Assembly: GCF_900106065.1 (NCBI RefSeq)
Contig: NZ_LT629796.1
Location: 5,053,501-5,117,500, forward strand
DNA: 64,000 bases
DNA from: Pseudomonas mandelii
Lineage (GTDB): Bacteria; Pseudomonadota; Gammaproteobacteria; Pseudomonadales; Pseudomonadaceae
Direction: 5' to 3'
This document shows positions 54,267 to 63,594 of this stretch, in pieces (the stretch's first letter is position 1; each line of letters opens with the position of its first letter). Under the pieces are notes generated by a model. That model was given only the letters and a program-made list of their open reading frames with translations. It ran no database searches and was not told where the DNA came from. Both the position numbers and the translations under genes were made by a program.

Positions 54267-57200
54267 TCACATCGGGAATGCGGTAACAACGTTATTTGTG
54301 TTTGGTTTAACTACAATTCTAATTGAGTTCAATACCGGATGACCGTCCGCTGCGCCTGGGAGTCCACCTTTAAATCCTGCATTTGGGTATGGGACATCGT
54401 AAATCCAGTTTCCGTTACCAGGTTGTTCGACGTATGGGGTTATACCATCGCGCTTGGCTATCGCCCACGCATTTTCCGTCGCTTTTATTGGTTCCTCTGT
54501 AAAGACACCATGAGGTACCGGTCTGGTGGGGTCGTCCGCGCCATGTCGACGTACGTGGTCTGCTCGAGTTAGTCCTTTTTTATCGACTCCATTCCAGTCC
54601 AAATCCCCATTTTGTTTATGGTTAATCGGTACTTTTGTCTTGGTATTTCCAGGGCATTGAGGTTTTGTAGTTACCAACCCCAACGGATCCACCCACCCCG
54701 TAGGGTTAGGCACGTACTGGTAGTTATTCAACCCACCCGCAAGCTTGATCGGATCCGGCGTCAGATACCGCCCGGTCCCCGGATTGTAGTAGCGATGCCG
54801 GTTGTAATGTAAGCCTGTCTCCGCATCGAAGTACTGCCCCTGAAAGCGCAACGGGTTGTCGATTTCAGCCACGTCGAGGGCTGCGAGGTTCCCGTAAGCG
54901 CGGTACTTGGCAGACCACATGATCTCACCGCTGTAGTCGGTCAGTTCCTGCGGTGTACCGAGGTGGTCGAGTTGGTAGTAATACGGTGTGGCCTTCAGCG
55001 GGCCTTCACCGTCGAGCATTGCCAGCGGCCGGAAGCTGCCCGGCTCATAGATGTAAGTGCGATATCGGTCATTGGCACTTTCCGCGATCAGGCGTTCGCC
55101 TTGCCACAGGAATTCGGTGGTGCTGCCATCGACGGTTTTTTCGATACGGCGGCCGAAGGCGTCGTATTTGTAGGTTGCGACGCTGCCACCCGGCAGGCTG
55201 GCGCCGATCAAGCGGTGCTGGCAGTCGTAGTTGTATTCGGTGACGAGTTTTTGCCCGGTGCCGCGACGTTCGCGGGTGAGGTTGCCGTAGGCGTCGTAGT
55301 CGTAGTGACGGTCGCCCTGCATCAGCAGACGGTTGCCTTTGACGTTGGCCAGGTTCGCACTGATTTGGTCGCCTTGGCCCAGCAAGTTACCGGCCGGGTC
55401 GTGGGCGAAGCTTTCCGGGGTGCTGCCGCGAACGTTGATCAGCCGATCGAGCGGATCGTAGTGGTAGCTGCGATTGCCTTTACGGCTGTCGTCGATGCCG
55501 GCGAGGTTGCCATTGGCGTCATAGGCGTAGCGGCGGCGGAACAGGTTGCGTTCCTGCTGGCTGACGGTGTGGGCCTGTAACCGGCCTTGTTCGTCGTACT
55601 GGTATTGGCTCAGCAACAGGCCTTGTTGGCGCTGTAGTTCGCGACCGGCGCTGAATTGATGCGTGGTCAGGCGCGAGCCGTTGAGGTCGATGCTGTTCAG
55701 TCGGCCGCCGGATTGGTGGCGATAATCTAGTTTGCTGCCATCGGGGAGGCGGCAGTGGCTGAGTTGACCGAGTTTGTCGTACTCGTAGCGCAGCGTGCCC
55801 CAGCCTTGGTGCTCGGTGATCAGACGATCTTGCAGGTCGTATTCGTAGGCGAGCGGCCAGTGGCCGTCGTCGACGTTTACGAGGCGCCCGAACGCGTCGT
55901 AGCTGTAGTGAATTTCTTCGCCATCGGCCAGGGTTTTTACCAGCAAGCGGCCGGCGGCATCGCGCTGGTACTCGGTAATCAGTTCGCTGCCGTCGTCACC
56001 GAATTCGGTTTTCTTCAGCAACTGGCCGTTGAGGTCGTACTCGTAGGTGGTGCGGCGACCGTCGAAACCGGTTTCCTGCTGGATCAGGCCGTTAGGGTAG
56101 TAGTCGAGGTGGTAATGCTCGCCACGCTCGTTTTCGATCTCGGTCAGCAACAGGCGCGAGTTGTCGTAGCGGTAGCGCAGCTGGCTGCCATCCGGGTTGA
56201 GGCGGCGGCTGACCAGGTGCAGGCCATCGGCGTATTCGTAGCGGGTGATGCGACCCAGTTCGTCACGCTCGGCGGTGACTTTGCCGTAGGCGTTGTAGGC
56301 AAACGCCCGGGTTGCGCCACCGGGCAGGGTGATCTGTGCGAGGCGATTGGCGGCGTCCCATTGGTAGTGGGTGATCGCACCGGTTTCTTCCTGACGGGTG
56401 ATCTGCCGGCCCAAGGCGTCGTAGCGGTATTTGCGCTGGCCGCCGTCGGGCAGGCTTTCTTCCAGCAGTTGACCGAGGTTATTCCAACCCAGTTGATGGC
56501 GGCTGCCATCGGGGTGGCGGATTTCCAGCAGACGGCCCTGGCGATCGTAGCTATAGAGGGTGGCGTTGCCATCCGGGTCAATCTGTTGAGTGATGTCGCC
56601 CTGGTTGTTGCGTTGATACTTCCACGTGGCTTTGCCGCGATGAACATCGCTAACGAATCCATTGCTGTATTCGTAAGTAACAGGTTCATCTTCTGGGGGA
56701 ATGACAGCCGTCATCAGGCCGTCTTCGTCATACCGGTATTCGGTCACGGCACCCAGTGGGTCTTTTTCCGCGATCAATTGGCCTTTTTCGTCATAGGCCT
56801 TGAGGTGTTCAGCTCCGTCGGGGTCAACCTTGCTGATCAATCGCGCTTTATCGTCGTGGGTGTAGACCTCTTCGCTGCCATCGGCGTTGGTAACGGTCAC
56901 GCTACCTTTATCGTCCCAGGCGTAATGCGCTTCCATCTGCGAGAAACTCGCCCAGTGATGGATGCAGCGAGCCAACTTGCCTTCGCTCTCCCATTCCCAG
57001 AAGAAACTGGCGCCGCCTGCCAGTTCCCGCTCAAGAATCACGTGTTGATCGTCGTAGCGATAGTGCTCGGCTTCGCCGGCAGCGTTCTTCGCTTCGATCA
57101 GGCGATGCTGGGCGTCATAGCTGTACGTAACCAACGTCTGGACGGTGTTCCAGGCGTCTTCCAGATTGTCTGCCGGAAGGAACTGCTGATAGTCGACGGC

Positions 57201-58913
57201 AACGATGTGCTTACGGTCATAACGCAAGAGCAGGGCGCGACCGGCACCGTTATCGAGGCGTTTGATCCGGCCGTGAATGTCACGGGTGATATGCAAGCGG
57301 TTGCCATAGCTGTCGCTGATGGCGATCAGGGTTGCGCCTTTGCTGTTGAAGCGGAAGTGGTAGAACGAAGGACGGTTGCCCGCCTGCGCCAGTACCAGTT
57401 CCGATGGGTCGTCACCGATAAAAATCGCAGCCCGGGACAGGCTGTTGGTGATGGCGGGGCGTTGCTGGCTCGGCAACGGAAATGGCGTGGCCCGGTTTTC
57501 GTGGTCAGTCCAGATGACCTCGTCACCGTTGATTTCGATACGGTGGGCCAGCGCATGGCTCCAGCCGTAACCCAGACCACAATCGATTTCCACGGCACTG
57601 GTTCGGTACAGGCGCGTCCACTCAAAGGGCAACAAACCGTCGAGCTGGCCATCACTCAGCGTCAACAGCTCTTCGCCGGTGACCATCGAAACGGGGCACT
57701 TGTCTGTACAGGTTTTAGCGGCGGGCTCAGCACTTTTGTCGGCAGGTGTCGTCGCCTGTCTGGAAACGTCATCGCCGGTCTTCCCTTTGCCCAGTTTGGC
57801 GTTTTTCTTCCCGTCAAAACGCAACTGCGCCAAACCCTTCTTCATCTGCGCCGTCACACCACGCGCCGCAACAGCCGTGTACTTCGTGACGTATTCCATG
57901 AAGCCTTTGATGATCTTGAACACCGACTCCACAAAACCGGTGACCGCCTTGATGATGATTTCGCCGTACTTCTTCAACCGTGCAGCAAGGTAGATGACGC
58001 CAGTACCTTCAGCCGCAATGGTCAGTACAATCGAAATGACGATATCGATGGCGATGCCGACAACCGCCGCCGTGGTCATTTTCGCGACGTCGCCGGCCAT
58101 CTTCATCGGTGGCAGGCCCGCGAGCCAGATAACGGCGCTACGTACCATCAGGAACAGGGCGGCCTCGTCGCTGGCCAGCAACATGGCCTTTTTCATGACG
58201 TCGGGCGCTTGTTTGGCCAGATCGATAAGTTTCTGGGTGCCAGCCCCGAGATCCTTCGCAAACTTGCTCGGGTCTTGCAGGATGTCGAGCACCAGACTGA
58301 TGCCGTCCCAGACGCCTTTGATCGCTTCCCAACCACCCTCAAGAATGCCATTGCCGACGGCCATGGCGGTGCCTGAGGCGGATACGTTGGACCATTGCGG
58401 TTTGAAACCGGCCCACTCCTTGCGCAGGAAGCCTTCCAGGTCCGCGGTGAGACCGCCATAGGAGCTGAACAACGTATCAATCTGCGCCGATGTCACTTCA
58501 TTGTGAACGCGGATCTTGTAGAACTTGCCGGGCACACCACCTGTCCAGGCCGCTTTGCCTTGAGCATCCAGTTTGACCTTGCTGATCGCGCCGCCTTCTA
58601 CCGCGACGATTTCGACTTCGATATCGCCCAGCGGAATGTCATAGACCGATTCGAATTTGCTTTCGATCAGCAGCGGGCCTTTGAGGGGACACTGAGCCAC
58701 GTTAGAGGAGAAGTCACCGTCGGTCATGCTGACCGATTTACTGGTGCCGGCAACCTTTATCACTCGTTCCATGCCGAGCAGGGAGGGTAGGTCTGTTGCG
58801 CGGCTGCCTTTATCGGCGACCTTCGCGTACCAGGTTTTGGTTTGTTCCTGATACAGCTTCAGACTGTCCTTGAACGTACTCAGTTGGTTGTCAACGTAGG
58901 CAACGCGATCCAT
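54267..58913 (-). CDS. Rhs-repeat type VI effector with C-terminal toxin
   Basis: 1548 residues. N-terminal region (1-400) with two hydrophobic stretches (about 265-310), then KCPVSMVTGEELL and dozens of YD repeats (YxYDxxGRL) forming the Rhs shell. The core ends RYLTPDPIKLAGGLNNYQYV...WVDPLGL (to about 1413). The variable tip of 135 residues (1414-1548) has LTRADHVRRHGADDPT and ends IRIVVKPNTNNVVTAFPM, resembling the BECR/EndoU-like ribonuclease tips of polymorphic toxins; that is an inference. No N-terminal PAAR domain is obvious. Operon with hcp, vgrG and a DUF4123 adaptor; ATG overlaps the adaptor stop by 1 nt. Confidence 0.9.
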   Translation of the reverse strand: MDRVAYVDNQLSTFKDSLKLYQEQTKTWYAKVADKGSRATDLPSLLGMERVIKVAGTSKSVSMTDGDFSSNVAQCPLKGPLLIESKFESVYDIPLGDIEVEIVAVEGGAISKVKLDAQGKAAWTGGVPGKFYKIRVHNEVTSAQIDTLFSSYGGLTADLEGFLRKEWAGFKPQWSNVSASGTAMAVGNGILEGGWEAIKGVWDGISLVLDILQDPSKFAKDLGAGTQKLIDLAKQAPDVMKKAMLLASDEAALFLMVRSAVIWLAGLPPMKMAGDVAKMTTAAVVGIAIDIVISIVLTIAAEGTGVIYLAARLKKYGEIIIKAVTGFVESVFKIIKGFMEYVTKYTAVAARGVTAQMKKGLAQLRFDGKKNAKLGKGKTGDDVSRQATTPADKSAEPAAKTCTDKCPVSMVTGEELLTLSDGQLDGLLPFEWTRLYRTSAVEIDCGLGYGWSHALAHRIEINGDEVIWTDHENRATPFPLPSQQRPAITNSLSRAAIFIGDDPSELVLAQAGNRPSFYHFRFNSKGATLIAISDSYGNRLHITRDIHGRIKRLDNGAGRALLLRYDRKHIVAVDYQQFLPADNLEDAWNTVQTLVTYSYDAQHRLIEAKNAAGEAEHYRYDDQHVILERELAGGASFFWEWESEGKLARCIHHWASFSQMEAHYAWDDKGSVTVTNADGSEEVYTHDDKARLISKVDPDGAEHLKAYDEKGQLIAEKDPLGAVTEYRYDEDGLMTAVIPPEDEPVTYEYSNGFVSDVHRGKATWKYQRNNQGDITQQIDPDGNATLYSYDRQGRLLEIRHPDGSRHQLGWNNLGQLLEESLPDGGQRKYRYDALGRQITRQEETGAITHYQWDAANRLAQITLPGGATRAFAYNAYGKVTAERDELGRITRYEYADGLHLVSRRLNPDGSQLRYRYDNSRLLLTEIENERGEHYHLDYYPNGLIQQETGFDGRRTTYEYDLNGQLLKKTEFGDDGSELITEYQRDAAGRLLVKTLADGEEIHYSYDAFGRLVNVDDGHWPLAYEYDLQDRLITEHQGWGTLRYEYDKLGQLSHCRLPDGSKLDYRHQSGGRLNSIDLNGSRLTTHQFSAGRELQRQQGLLLSQYQYDEQGRLQAHTVSQQERNLFRRRYAYDANGNLAGIDDSRKGNRSYHYDPLDRLINVRGSTPESFAHDPAGNLLGQGDQISANLANVKGNRLLMQGDRHYDYDAYGNLTRERRGTGQKLVTEYNYDCQHRLIGASLPGGSVATYKYDAFGRRIEKTVDGSTTEFLWQGERLIAESANDRYRTYIYEPGSFRPLAMLDGEGPLKATPYYYQLDHLGTPQELTDYSGEIMWSAKYRAYGNLAALDVAEIDNPLRFQGQYFDAETGLHYNRHRYYNPGTGRYLTPDPIKLAGGLNNYQYVPNPTGWVDPLGLVTTKPQCPGNTKTKVPINHKQNGDLDWNGVDKKGLTRADHVRRHGADDPTRPVPHGVFTEEPIKATENAWAIAKRDGITPYVEQPGNGNWIYDVPYPNAGFKGGLPGAADGHPVLNSIRIVVKPNTNNVVTAFPM

Positions 58914-59656
58914 CAGCCTTGCTCCAGAATCAGGTGGTTTAACAGTACTTCATTCAGGTTTTGCGGAGCATCCGGGCGACCCACGAAACGTGCGATTTTC
59001 AGCTTCAGGTTGCTCTCAGGGTAAGCGGCGTAGATGTCTGGACGTTCCTCTTCCAGCCATTGCATCAAGTTGCCAATCAGGGTTGACGGGTTTTTCTTGG
59101 CCAAGCCATCGAGCAACGTCTTGGGCACTTCCCACCACGGCCAATCCTTCGCTGGCGGCACAACCCGCGGCCCAACCTCCAGACGCTTCCCATTAATCAA
59201 ATACCGATCAAACACCGGCAGCACTTCACCCGCCGCATCACCCAATCCTTCAAGAATCGGCAAGATATGCCGCCCATCCCAAAACCGGAAAAACACCTCG
59301 GTCCCATCGGGCATACGCACCTGGGTCAAACTGCGAAGGTGTTCGAACACCACCTCAGGCGTGCTGGATGAAACCGCCAGCCAACCCCAGTCCCGCGCAT
59401 CCGATTCGGCAATCCACTGCAGAAAACCGGAGGTGGGTTTCAACTCGACGAGGTAGGGCATGACCTGTTGCCAGCCCGCGTAGGGCGTTCCGCCCCAGAT
59501 CGGGGTCGCTTGGGTCATGGGTTCATTTTGATAAAGCGTCTTGAGCGCTTCAGCATCGCTGGCGGCGCTGACGATCAGGTACAGGCGTTCGTCTGCTTGC
59601 AACGGTTTTTCAGCAAGCCACGCTTGTGGCGTCAACAGATCAGATCGCACAAGCAC
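58913..59656 (-). CDS. DUF4123 type VI effector adaptor (Tap/TEC)
   Basis: 247 residues. Chaperone that loads effectors onto VgrG. Features: LYLIVSAASDAEALKTLYQN, PYLVELKPTSGFLQWIAES, WGWLAVSSS, VFFRFWDGRHILPILEGL, all typical of DUF4123. The start is probably GTG 59656 or GTG 59650, overlapping the vgrG stop; no ATG start is supported. Lies between vgrG and rhs, as expected for a dedicated adaptor. Confidence 0.85.
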   Translation of the reverse strand: MLVRSDLLTPQAWLAEKPLQADERLYLIVSAASDAEALKTLYQNEPMTQATPIWGGTPYAGWQQVMPYLVELKPTSGFLQWIAESDARDWGWLAVSSSTPEVVFEHLRSLTQVRMPDGTEVFFRFWDGRHILPILEGLGDAAGEVLPVFDRYLINGKRLEVGPRVVPPAKDWPWWEVPKTLLDGLAKKNPSTLIGNLMQWLEEERPDIYAAYPESNLKLKIARFVGRPDAPQNLNEVLLNHLILEQG

Positions 59657-61682
59657 CTGCCTTACACTTCTCGCACTCTTCACAGAACGGCGCATTCCGC
59701 TTCAACGTATTGATCTGCGCCGGTGTCAAAACCGCCCCAGCCTTATCCGCATCCGTCTGCTTCAACACCCCCGGCAACAACGGCGCAGCCCCCGTCCCGC
59801 TTCCCGGCCCACCCCCGGAGTTCATGTTGATCACCGGCCCGCTCATGGTCACGCCGCTGGCGTCGATCTTGATAAAGCTGCCACCGCCGATCAGGGTCAG
59901 TTCACTGCCGGCTTCCAACACGACTTTCATGCCGCTGCTCAGGTGAATCTCCTGGCCCGCGTCGATGAATTGCCCGGTACCAATCTTGATGTGCTGGTTC
60001 ACGCCCACGGTCAGGTGGTCGTTCGCCCGGGCTTCGACTTTGCGGTCGGCGTAGACGGTGTGGTGTTCTTCGGCCTTGAATTCGCTGTAGCTGTTTTGCT
60101 CGACGGTGTCGTGGCGTTCGTTGCCGACGCGGATTTTCTGGTCGTGTTCGACGTTTTCGTCCCAGTCGCGCTGGGCGTGCAGGAAGATTTGTTCCTGGCC
60201 TTTCTTGTCTTCGATGCGCAGTTCGTTGAAGCCACCACCGCCCTTGGAGCTGAGGGTTTTGAAAGTGCTGCGGGTTTTGTTCGCCGGCAGCGGGTAGGGG
60301 ACGACGTTTTCCTTGTGGTACAGGCAGCCGCTGATCAGCGGTTGGTCGGGGTCGCCTTCGAGGAAGGTGACGAGCACTTCCATGCCGATCCGCGGGATGG
60401 CGATGCCGCCGTAGTGGGCGCCGGCCCAGGCGGAGGAGACGCGCAGCCAGCAGCTGGTCTTGTCGTCGGCCTGACCTTCGCGGTCCCAGTGGAATTGCAC
60501 TTTGACGCGGCCGTACTGGTCGCAGTGGATCTCTTCACCTTTGGGCCCGGTAACCACGGCGCTTTGGCTGCCGAGGATGCGCGGTTTCTTTTGTGTCAGC
60601 GGCGGGCGGTTCGGCACGTCCCATGGGGTGGCCTGGAAGCGGTTGCGATAACCCTGGTGGAAATCGCCCTTGAGGCTGGTGGTGTCGCTGGTGACCGATT
60701 CTTCCAGCACCTGCGGCTGTTTGCCTTCGTGCAGGACTTCGGTCAGCAGCCAAAGGTCGTTCCATTTAGGCTTAGGGTGTTGGGTCAGGGCCAGGAAATG
60801 GCCGCTGACCAGCAACGGCTGATCGCTTTTGCCTTCGGCCAGTTGGAAGTCGCTGCGGTGGCGTTCCAGGTTGCGCTTGGCCAGGTGTTTGCCGCGCTCG
60901 CGGTCGATGAAGCGACCGGGGTAGTCGTAGTCTTCGAGGTCGGGCAGGGCGTCGCCGCGGTTTTCGCTTTCGAGGGTCAGGCGCGGTTTTTCGAAGTCGT
61001 AGTCGCGGCGGGTGGTGCGGCTGGTGCGGGTTTCCAGGCGCAGGTCGAAGCGCTTGATTACCGGGTTGTTGGCGACCATGCCGGAGTCTTGCTGGTAGGC
61101 CACGGGTGCGAGTTTCGGGAACACCGTCTGGTCATCGCCGAACACCAGTTTGTGGGCCGTGGCGCTGTGCTGGAAGTGGTAGTGGATACCTTCTTCCTCG
61201 CACAGGCGCTGGATGAACTGCAGGTCCGATTCATCGTACTGAACGCAATAAATGCGCTCGGGATAGATCGCCCCGACTTTGAATTCATAGGCATTGCTTT
61301 GGATGCCGTGTTCTTCAAGGACCATGCCGATGATTTTCGGCACGCTGAGGTTCTGGAAGATGCGTTGGTTGATGCGGTGCGCAAGGTAGGACAGTTGCGG
61401 GCGCAGGGTCACCGCGTAGCGGGTCAGGCGTTTGCCGGAATCACCTTGGGCGGCGCGATAGATCAGGCCATGGATGCCGCTGCCGTCAGGCGAGAGCTGC
61501 AAAAAGGCCGGTTTGTGCAGCAGGGTCTCGAGGTCCAGGGACGGCTGTTCACTGACCAGCTCCACCTCAAACACAAAAGGCTGGCTGATGGCTTCCCGAC
61601 CTTGCAGGGAAAAGACCTGGAAGTCGCTGGAAAGACCTTCGATGGTCAGGGCAAAGTGAGTTTGATTGGCCGGCGCGAACAT
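59640..61682 (-). CDS. vgrG: Type VI secretion spike protein VgrG
   Basis: 680 residues: gp27-like N-terminal domain (FVFEVELVSEQPSLDLETLLHKP), gp5 OB domain (GRVKVQFHWDREG, SSAWAGAHYGGIAIPRIGMEVLVTFLEGDPDQPLI), DUF2345-like beta spike (KVVLEAGSELTLIGGGSFIKIDASGVTMSG) and a tail of about 60 residues ending in a Cys cluster (CEECEKCKAGACAI). Start 61682 follows GAGGA. The tail probably binds the DUF4123 adaptor or the Rhs effector. Confidence 0.95.
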   Translation of the reverse strand: MFAPANQTHFALTIEGLSSDFQVFSLQGREAISQPFVFEVELVSEQPSLDLETLLHKPAFLQLSPDGSGIHGLIYRAAQGDSGKRLTRYAVTLRPQLSYLAHRINQRIFQNLSVPKIIGMVLEEHGIQSNAYEFKVGAIYPERIYCVQYDESDLQFIQRLCEEEGIHYHFQHSATAHKLVFGDDQTVFPKLAPVAYQQDSGMVANNPVIKRFDLRLETRTSRTTRRDYDFEKPRLTLESENRGDALPDLEDYDYPGRFIDRERGKHLAKRNLERHRSDFQLAEGKSDQPLLVSGHFLALTQHPKPKWNDLWLLTEVLHEGKQPQVLEESVTSDTTSLKGDFHQGYRNRFQATPWDVPNRPPLTQKKPRILGSQSAVVTGPKGEEIHCDQYGRVKVQFHWDREGQADDKTSCWLRVSSAWAGAHYGGIAIPRIGMEVLVTFLEGDPDQPLISGCLYHKENVVPYPLPANKTRSTFKTLSSKGGGGFNELRIEDKKGQEQIFLHAQRDWDENVEHDQKIRVGNERHDTVEQNSYSEFKAEEHHTVYADRKVEARANDHLTVGVNQHIKIGTGQFIDAGQEIHLSSGMKVVLEAGSELTLIGGGSFIKIDASGVTMSGPVINMNSGGGPGSGTGAAPLLPGVLKQTDADKAGAVLTPAQINTLKRNAPFCEECEKCKAGACAI

Positions 61683-61813
61683 CCCTTGTTCCTCGTGCAG
61701 TGCTGCGGCATGCGCTGACACCCGGAAACCGGGTCAACGGACGCGAAATTCTGGAAGGGCGGAAACAACATCGACCAGCAGAGCTGGCCGATGCTTGTGA
61801 CGGTCAGCCTGAC

Positions 61814-62329
61814 TTAGGCGACCGGCAGACGCCAGTCATCGGAACCCGAAGTACCGGATACTTCGTGGGTCCAGGTGATTTTGCGGTAGGTGAATTGCAC
61901 TTCTTCCAGGTGAGTGAAGTGCGAGTTCGACGGATCCTGGCAGTTGTGCATTTTGTTGTTGATGGCGACGATGATCGCGTCTTCCAGTTTGGTGGTGTAA
62001 TAGTGCTCTTGGGTACCTTGAGCCGAAGTGCGGTACCACTGGATAACGATTTCGCTCATGCGCTCGCCGGAGGTCAGAGCAGCTTGCAGCAGTGGCGAAG
62101 CCTTGTCGTAGACCTTGGTGATCACGACTGGCTTGTGAACGCGCTGACCGGTTGGCTGGCCGGACTGTGGGTCACGCGGGATGATCACGTCGTGGCTGAA
62201 AGCCTGAACCATGACCTGGTCTTCGTGACCTTCTTGATAAGTGTTGCCAACCGAGTCGGCGGTGAATGCGCCGGCGGTGATCAGACCTTGTTTTTCGCCA
62301 GTGACGGACATGTACGCTGGAGTAGCCAT
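61814..62329 (-). CDS. hcp: Type VI secretion tube protein Hcp
   Basis: 171 residues. ATPAYMSVTGEKQGLITAGAFTADSVGNTYQEGHEDQVMVQAFSHDVI and KPVVITKVYDKASPLL, ITWTHEVSGTSGSDDW are Hcp hallmarks. AAGGAG lies before the ATG. First gene of the orphan hcp-vgrG effector island; no structural T6SS genes are in the window. The 131 bases between hcp and vgrG hold no clear terminator. Confidence 0.95.
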   Translation of the reverse strand: MATPAYMSVTGEKQGLITAGAFTADSVGNTYQEGHEDQVMVQAFSHDVIIPRDPQSGQPTGQRVHKPVVITKVYDKASPLLQAALTSGERMSEIVIQWYRTSAQGTQEHYYTTKLEDAIIVAINNKMHNCQDPSNSHFTHLEEVQFTYRKITWTHEVSGTSGSDDWRLPVA

Positions 62330-62400
62330 GGATGTGCTCCTTGCTGAATATAGTGAGAGTGCCCGGGAGGCGGTATCGCCCGGTGGGTACCTGACTGTTA

Positions 62401-62415
62401 TCAAGGTCCGTGCCA
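62401..62415 (-). promoter_or_regulatory. Sigma-54-like promoter of hcp
   Basis: On the minus strand TGGCACGGACCTTGA matches TGGCACG-N4-TTGC except that the -12 GC is GA. It would place the start about 60 nt upstream of the hcp ATG. The -12 mismatch keeps confidence low. Confidence 0.4.
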
Positions 62416-62499
62416 GAAACGGTTAAGGCTATACAAATCAAGGTATTGAGGATTTTTTTAAAGTGCCTGGAAGGTTTTTGCAAGGAGCGCCGCATGAAT

Positions 62500-62541
62500 G
62501 TGCGCAAGTTCTTGCGCAGCACTGCGCAAGAACTTGCGCAC
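62500..62541. promoter_or_regulatory. Nested palindrome upstream of hcp
   Basis: GTGCGCAAGTTCTTGCGCA (62500-62518), loop GCAC, exact reverse complement (62523-62541). Each arm is itself almost palindromic (TGCGCAAG-TT-CTTGCGCA). An imperfect third copy, GTGCGCAACTTCTTGCACA, lies at 62604-62622. Position between divergent hcp and the PfpI gene suggests an operator or enhancer site. The remaining bases of 62330-62745 contain no gene. Confidence 0.6.
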
Positions 62542-62745
62542 TTGGCTGGAGAGCCTGGCAGGCCGGGCGATCAGCGATCCTGCAAGCGTGTTTGGTGCGA
62601 GCAGTGCGCAACTTCTTGCACAGCAAGGCTTTGCGCCATCACGTGAAGGTGTCTGGAACTCAGTGCAACGAATCGATGGGCTGAGCGGTCCATAAAAACA
62701 GCGCCGTCGAGCGTCCAAACAACCTGGAAGTGGAGTGAGAACGAC

Positions 62746-63423
62746 ATGAAAATCCTGATGGTTTTAACGTCCCACGATCAATTGGGCAACACGGGTAAGA
62801 AAACCGGCTTCTGGCTGGAAGAATTCGCCGCGCCGTACTTCGCCTTCAAGGATGCCGGTGCACAGCTGACCCTGGTTTCGCCCAAGGGTGGCCAGCCGCC
62901 GTTGGACCCGAAAAGCGACGAGCCAGATGCACAAACTGCTGCCACTGATCGCTTTCGCAAAGACTCCGCAGCCCAGTCTGCATTGGCGTCTACCGCGCTT
63001 CTGAGCACCGCGAGGGCTCAAGATTACGATGCGGTTTTCTATCCGGGCGGTCATGGGCCGTTGTGGGACCTGACCGAAGACAAGAACTCGATCGCGCTGA
63101 TCGAAGCGTTCATCAAGGCGGGTAAACCGGTCGCGGCCGTTTGTCATGCACCGGGTGTGCTGCGTCACGTCAAGGGTGCGGATGGCCAGCCGTTGGTCAA
63201 AGGGAAGCGGGTGACGGGGTTCACCAACACTGAGGAAGAGGCGGTGCAACTGACGAAGGTCGTGCCGTTTCTGGTGGAGGACATGCTGAAAGAGAAGGGC
63301 GGTGAGTATTCCAAGGGCGCGGATTGGGCAAGTTATGTGCTCACCGATGGCCTGCTGATCACCGGGCAAAACCCGGCGTCGTCCGAGGCTGCCGCTGAGG
63401 CGCTGTTGGCAAAACTCCGCTAA
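62746..63423 (+). CDS. DJ-1/PfpI superfamily protein (Hsp31-like)
   Basis: 225 residues. KILMVLTSHDQLGNTGKKTGFWLEEFAAPY, then VFYPGGHGPLWDL and the nucleophile elbow AAVCHAPGVL (Cys about 134) with Glu at the usual early position. This type includes glyoxalase III/deglycase and chaperone activities. GGAGTG precedes the ATG. Stands alone. Confidence 0.87.
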   Translation: MKILMVLTSHDQLGNTGKKTGFWLEEFAAPYFAFKDAGAQLTLVSPKGGQPPLDPKSDEPDAQTAATDRFRKDSAAQSALASTALLSTARAQDYDAVFYPGGHGPLWDLTEDKNSIALIEAFIKAGKPVAAVCHAPGVLRHVKGADGQPLVKGKRVTGFTNTEEEAVQLTKVVPFLVEDMLKEKGGEYSKGADWASYVLTDGLLITGQNPASSEAAAEALLAKLR

Positions 63424-63453
63424 ACACGGAATCTCAGCGGATTGAAGATTCTA

Positions 63454-63567
63454 TGTGGCGAGCGAGCTTGCTCGCGCTGGGCTGCGAAGCGGCCCCAAAA
63501 ATTCTACGTATGACGGAGATTTTGTGAGTGCTGCGCACTCAAGCGGGAGCAAGCTCCCTCGCCACAC
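63454..63567. repeat. Inverted REP pair
   Basis: TGTGGCGAGCGAGCTTGCTCGC and GCGGGAGCAAGCTCCCTCGC face each other across a spacer of about 65 bases. Same class as the pair at 6.5 kb, with arm differences. Confidence 0.85.
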
Positions 63568-63594
63568 ATTGCAATTGGCTGGCAGTTCGTGGAG

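Noticed and set aside
55755..58376. 873-codon + strand frame opposite rhs
   Set aside because: Antisense of YD repeats; the minus-strand frame has a clear family match and correct operon context.
59541..61718. 725-codon + strand frame opposite vgrG
   Set aside because: VgrG on the minus strand is unambiguous.
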